A stretch of 64,000 nt of DNA, taken from positions 1-64,000 of the forward strand of contig NZ_CALXSK010000007.1 in assembly GCF_944391105.1 (NCBI RefSeq), read 5' to 3'. The notes under the pieces were generated by a model, which was given only the letters and a program-made list of their open reading frames with translations, ran no database searches and was not told where the DNA came from. A program made the translations under genes and the position numbers. Position 1 is the first letter of the stretch; every line of letters begins with the position of its first letter. Of this stretch, positions 61,973-64,000 are shown piece after piece. The DNA comes from an uncultured Victivallis sp. GTDB lineage: Bacteria > Verrucomicrobiota > Lentisphaeria > Victivallales > Victivallaceae.

Positions 61973-63682
61973 ATGGAAGAACTTCATTTTTTCAGCGATT
62001 ATATCGCAAAGAAATACGGAGGGAAACGCCACCGGATCGGCATCGACCTCGCGCTGGGCTGTCCGAACCGGTTGAACCGGTTCGGGCCGGGCTGCGTCTA
62101 CTGCGCCGAGGACGGGAACCGGGCACGTCATCTCGCGCGCCATCTCGACCTCGCCGGGCAGGTCGAGGCGGGAATCCGGTTCGTGACCGACCGTTATGGA
62201 GCGACGGCTCCTTACATCGCCTATTTTCAGGCGTTCACTTCGACCTATGCGCCGGTGGAAACTTTGCGGAAACTTTATGGCGAGGTGCTTGCGCTTGCTC
62301 CGTTCGCGATCGTGATCGTCGGGACGCGCCCCGACGCTCTGCCGCCCGGGACGGTCGATTTTCTCGCGGAACTTGCGCGCGATTACGAGGTATGGGTCGA
62401 ACTCGGCGTCCAGAGTGCGCACGATTCGACGCTGGAGCTGATCCGGCGCGGTCACGATTTCGCGGCGGTGGAGGATGCCGTGCGGCGGCTCGACGCGGCC
62501 GGGATCCGGGTCGGCTGTCACATGATTGCGGGACTGCCGGGGGAGGATCGCGCGATGTTCCTGGAATCCGCGCGCCGCATTGCAGTTCTGCCGTTCCGGG
62601 CAGTCAAGCTCCATCCGCTTCTGACGCTGAAAGGGACGCCGCTCGCGTCGCCCGATTTTCCGGTCAAGCCCGCCGGACTCAACGAGTACGAGTACGCCGA
62701 CTGGATCGGCGGATTTCTGCGCGAACTGCCGGAAGAGTGGCTCATCATGCGTCTCACGGCCGAGGCGGAGCCGGAGCGGATCATCACGCCGCGCTGGTGG
62801 ATGTCCAAGAGCCGTTTTCTCGATTTCTTCCGGGAACAGTTCCGGAATCCCCCCTCGAACGGCGGGTTCGCGGGGGTCACGACCGGCGACGGTTCGCCGA
62901 CGCTCTACCATCCCGGATTCCGTCAGCATTTTCATTCGCTCGCGGGAGCGGCGACCGAGGCGGAGCGGAAGTTCGTTCAGCCGTCCCGGCTGCGGGAACG
63001 GCTCGCCGGCGGGAAACCGGTCCGCGTGCTCGACATCGGGTTCGGGCTCGGGACGAACTGCAGTGCAGCGTTGCGCTGTGGGGGAAACTGCGAAATCGTC
63101 ACACTCGAGAACGATCCGCGCGTTCTGCATGCGGCCCGCGGACTTTATCCTTCGGAAAGCCTTGAATTCCGCCTCGTCGAAGCGCTCGCGCAGACCGGGT
63201 GTTTTGTAGAAGGCGAAGGCCGGGTCGAACTGCTCTGCGGCGACGCGCGCGATAGGGTCTCCCGGCTTGAACCGGGGAGTTTCGACGTGATCTTTCAGGA
63301 CGGCTTTTCGCCGGACTGCAACCCGGAGCTGTGGAGCTATGATTTCGTGCGGCAGCTCGCGCGATTGCTGAAACACGACGGCGTGATCGTGAGTTACTGC
63401 AGTGCGTTTCCGTATCGCGGTGCGCTTTTGCGGGCTGGACTTGCGGTCGGGGAGTCGGAGCCGTTCGGCCGCAAGCGCGGCGGTACGGTCGCGGCGTTCG
63501 ATCCGGCGCTGCCGCCGCTGCCGCTCCCGGAGAAAGAGCGCGGCATCATCCTGCGCTCGACCGCCGGAACCGCCTACCGCGACCCGACGCTCGCGGGGAG
63601 CCGCGAGGAGCTCTTCCGCCGCCGTGAAGCCACCGTCGCCCGCCTCCGCCGCCGCGGCGTCCCGAAGTGGTTCAAGGCATAA
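61973..63682 (+). CDS. Fusion of TIGR01212-type radical SAM protein and MnmC-like methyltransferase
   Basis: A 569-residue two-domain protein. The N-terminal radical SAM half has cluster Cys C30, C41 and C44 (CPNRLNRFGPGCVYC), as in the YhcC/TIGR01212 family, plus VELGVQSAHDSTLELIRRGH. From about 310 on is a DUF752/MnmC-type methyltransferase: GDGSPTLYHPGFRQHFHS, VLDIGFGLGTNC near 355 and FQDGFSPDCNPELW. The latter acts on tRNA wobble uridine in MnmC. The start ATG follows AGGAA; a much longer frame reaching back to 60635 is antisense to other genes. queA follows convergently. Confidence 0.87.
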   Translation: MEELHFFSDYIAKKYGGKRHRIGIDLALGCPNRLNRFGPGCVYCAEDGNRARHLARHLDLAGQVEAGIRFVTDRYGATAPYIAYFQAFTSTYAPVETLRKLYGEVLALAPFAIVIVGTRPDALPPGTVDFLAELARDYEVWVELGVQSAHDSTLELIRRGHDFAAVEDAVRRLDAAGIRVGCHMIAGLPGEDRAMFLESARRIAVLPFRAVKLHPLLTLKGTPLASPDFPVKPAGLNEYEYADWIGGFLRELPEEWLIMRLTAEAEPERIITPRWWMSKSRFLDFFREQFRNPPSNGGFAGVTTGDGSPTLYHPGFRQHFHSLAGAATEAERKFVQPSRLRERLAGGKPVRVLDIGFGLGTNCSAALRCGGNCEIVTLENDPRVLHAARGLYPSESLEFRLVEALAQTGCFVEGEGRVELLCGDARDRVSRLEPGSFDVIFQDGFSPDCNPELWSYDFVRQLARLLKHDGVIVSYCSAFPYRGALLRAGLAVGESEPFGRKRGGTVAAFDPALPPLPLPEKERGIILRSTAGTAYRDPTLAGSREELFRRREATVARLRRRGVPKWFKA

Positions 63683-63692
63683 GCTGAGAGAC

Positions 63693-64000
63693 TCACTTCA
63701 GGAGCATGCAGTCGCCGTAGCTGTAGAAGCGCATCTTTTCGCGGATCGCGAGCTCGTATGCCGCAAGCACTTTCTCGCGGTCGCAGAAGCACGAAACCAG
63801 CATGAGCAGCGTGCTCTTCGGCAGATGGAAGTTCGTCAGCAGCAGATCCACCGCCCGGATCCGATAGGGCGGATAGAGGAAAATCCGAGTATTGCCGTGG
63901 GCGGGATGAACGGTTCCATCCGGATCGGCGCAGCTTTCGAGCGTCCGCACGGTTGTGGTTCCGACCGCGAGCACGCGCTTTCCCGCCGCGTGGGTCGCGT
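63693..64000 (-). CDS. queA: tRNA preQ1(34) S-adenosylmethionine ribosyltransferase-isomerase, C-terminal part
   Basis: The last 101-102 residues of QueA; the front lies beyond the window. [44 protein letters not shown] and the closing [10 protein letters not shown] are the family's hallmark C-terminal segments. It makes epoxyqueuosine in the tRNA wobble position. It ends 10 bases from the convergent radical SAM-methyltransferase, so two genes with tRNA wobble links lie side by side. Confidence 0.93.
   Translation of the reverse strand, partial: ATHAAGKRVLAVGTTTVRTLESCADPDGTVHPAHGNTRIFLYPPYRIRAVDLLLTNFHLPKSTLLMLVSCFCDREKVLAAYELAIREKMRFYSYGDCMLLK

Overview
The window looks like chromosomal DNA of a Lentisphaerota (Victivallis-like) member of the PVC superphylum. 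This is inferred from gene content, not from a marker search. The signs are two pseudopilins with the PVC-type [16 protein letters not shown] start and LLPALNQAR helix, a bacterial V-type ATPase operon with a DUF2764 gene, many glycosidases each beside its own regulator, ThyX as the thymidylate synthase, and GC-rich coding sequence. About 57 protein genes, one tRNA and several regulatory sites can be supported. No rRNA, CRISPR array, transposase or prophage was seen.

Layout. 1-1.4 kb: end of a GH32 fructan/sucrose hydrolase and a fructokinase. 1.4-12.5 kb: eleven minus-strand genes (zinc-ribbon Ser/Thr kinase, SurA-like foldase, pdxA, thyX, ABC auxiliary lipoprotein, unknown secreted protein, aminotransferase plus Lrp regulator, cdsA, uppS, gmhA-like). 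12.5-13.0 kb: the only long gene-free gap, AT-rich with DnaA-box-like sites, a candidate replication origin. 13.0-16.2 kb: dnaN, recF and a radical SAM gene on the plus strand. 16.4-22.2 kb: an operon of pseudopilin, GntR/LacI-type regulator and two clan-A glycosidases. 22.2-27.1 kb: NTF2-like protein, peptide/solute-binding protein, rhaB and DAHP synthase. 27.3-32.2 kb: V-ATPase E, DUF2764, A, B, D. 32.4-35.2 kb: rsmE, prmC, LacI regulator, then tRNA-Leu(CAA). 35.4-43.3 kb: coaX, manC, pilC/gspF, two gspE/pilB ATPases and thiI. 43.4-52.6 kb: divergent LacI regulator and an eight-gene oxidoreductase/transporter operon of unknown pathway. 52.6-53.4 kb: decayed regulator and glycosidase remnants. 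53.5-60.7 kb: pseudopilin plus a giant GH2-like protein, with a divergent XylR-type regulator. 60.7-64 kb: FAD oxidoreductase, a radical SAM-methyltransferase fusion, and the end of queA.

Themes. (1) Two unrelated loci repeat one design: a pseudopilin is the first gene of a glycosidase operon and a dedicated regulator sits alongside. The gspE/gspE/gspF genes in the same window could supply the assembly machinery. (2) A degenerate 11-bp unit, TCCGTYAYTTT, recurs in short exactly 11-bp-phased arrays, often across stop codons and sometimes inside genes. (3) An apparently catalytically dead SDR is encoded beside an intact paralogue in the oxidoreductase operon. (4) Signs of recent change are a perfect 435-bp duplication inside the GH2-like gene and a deletion-chimera regulator just downstream of it.
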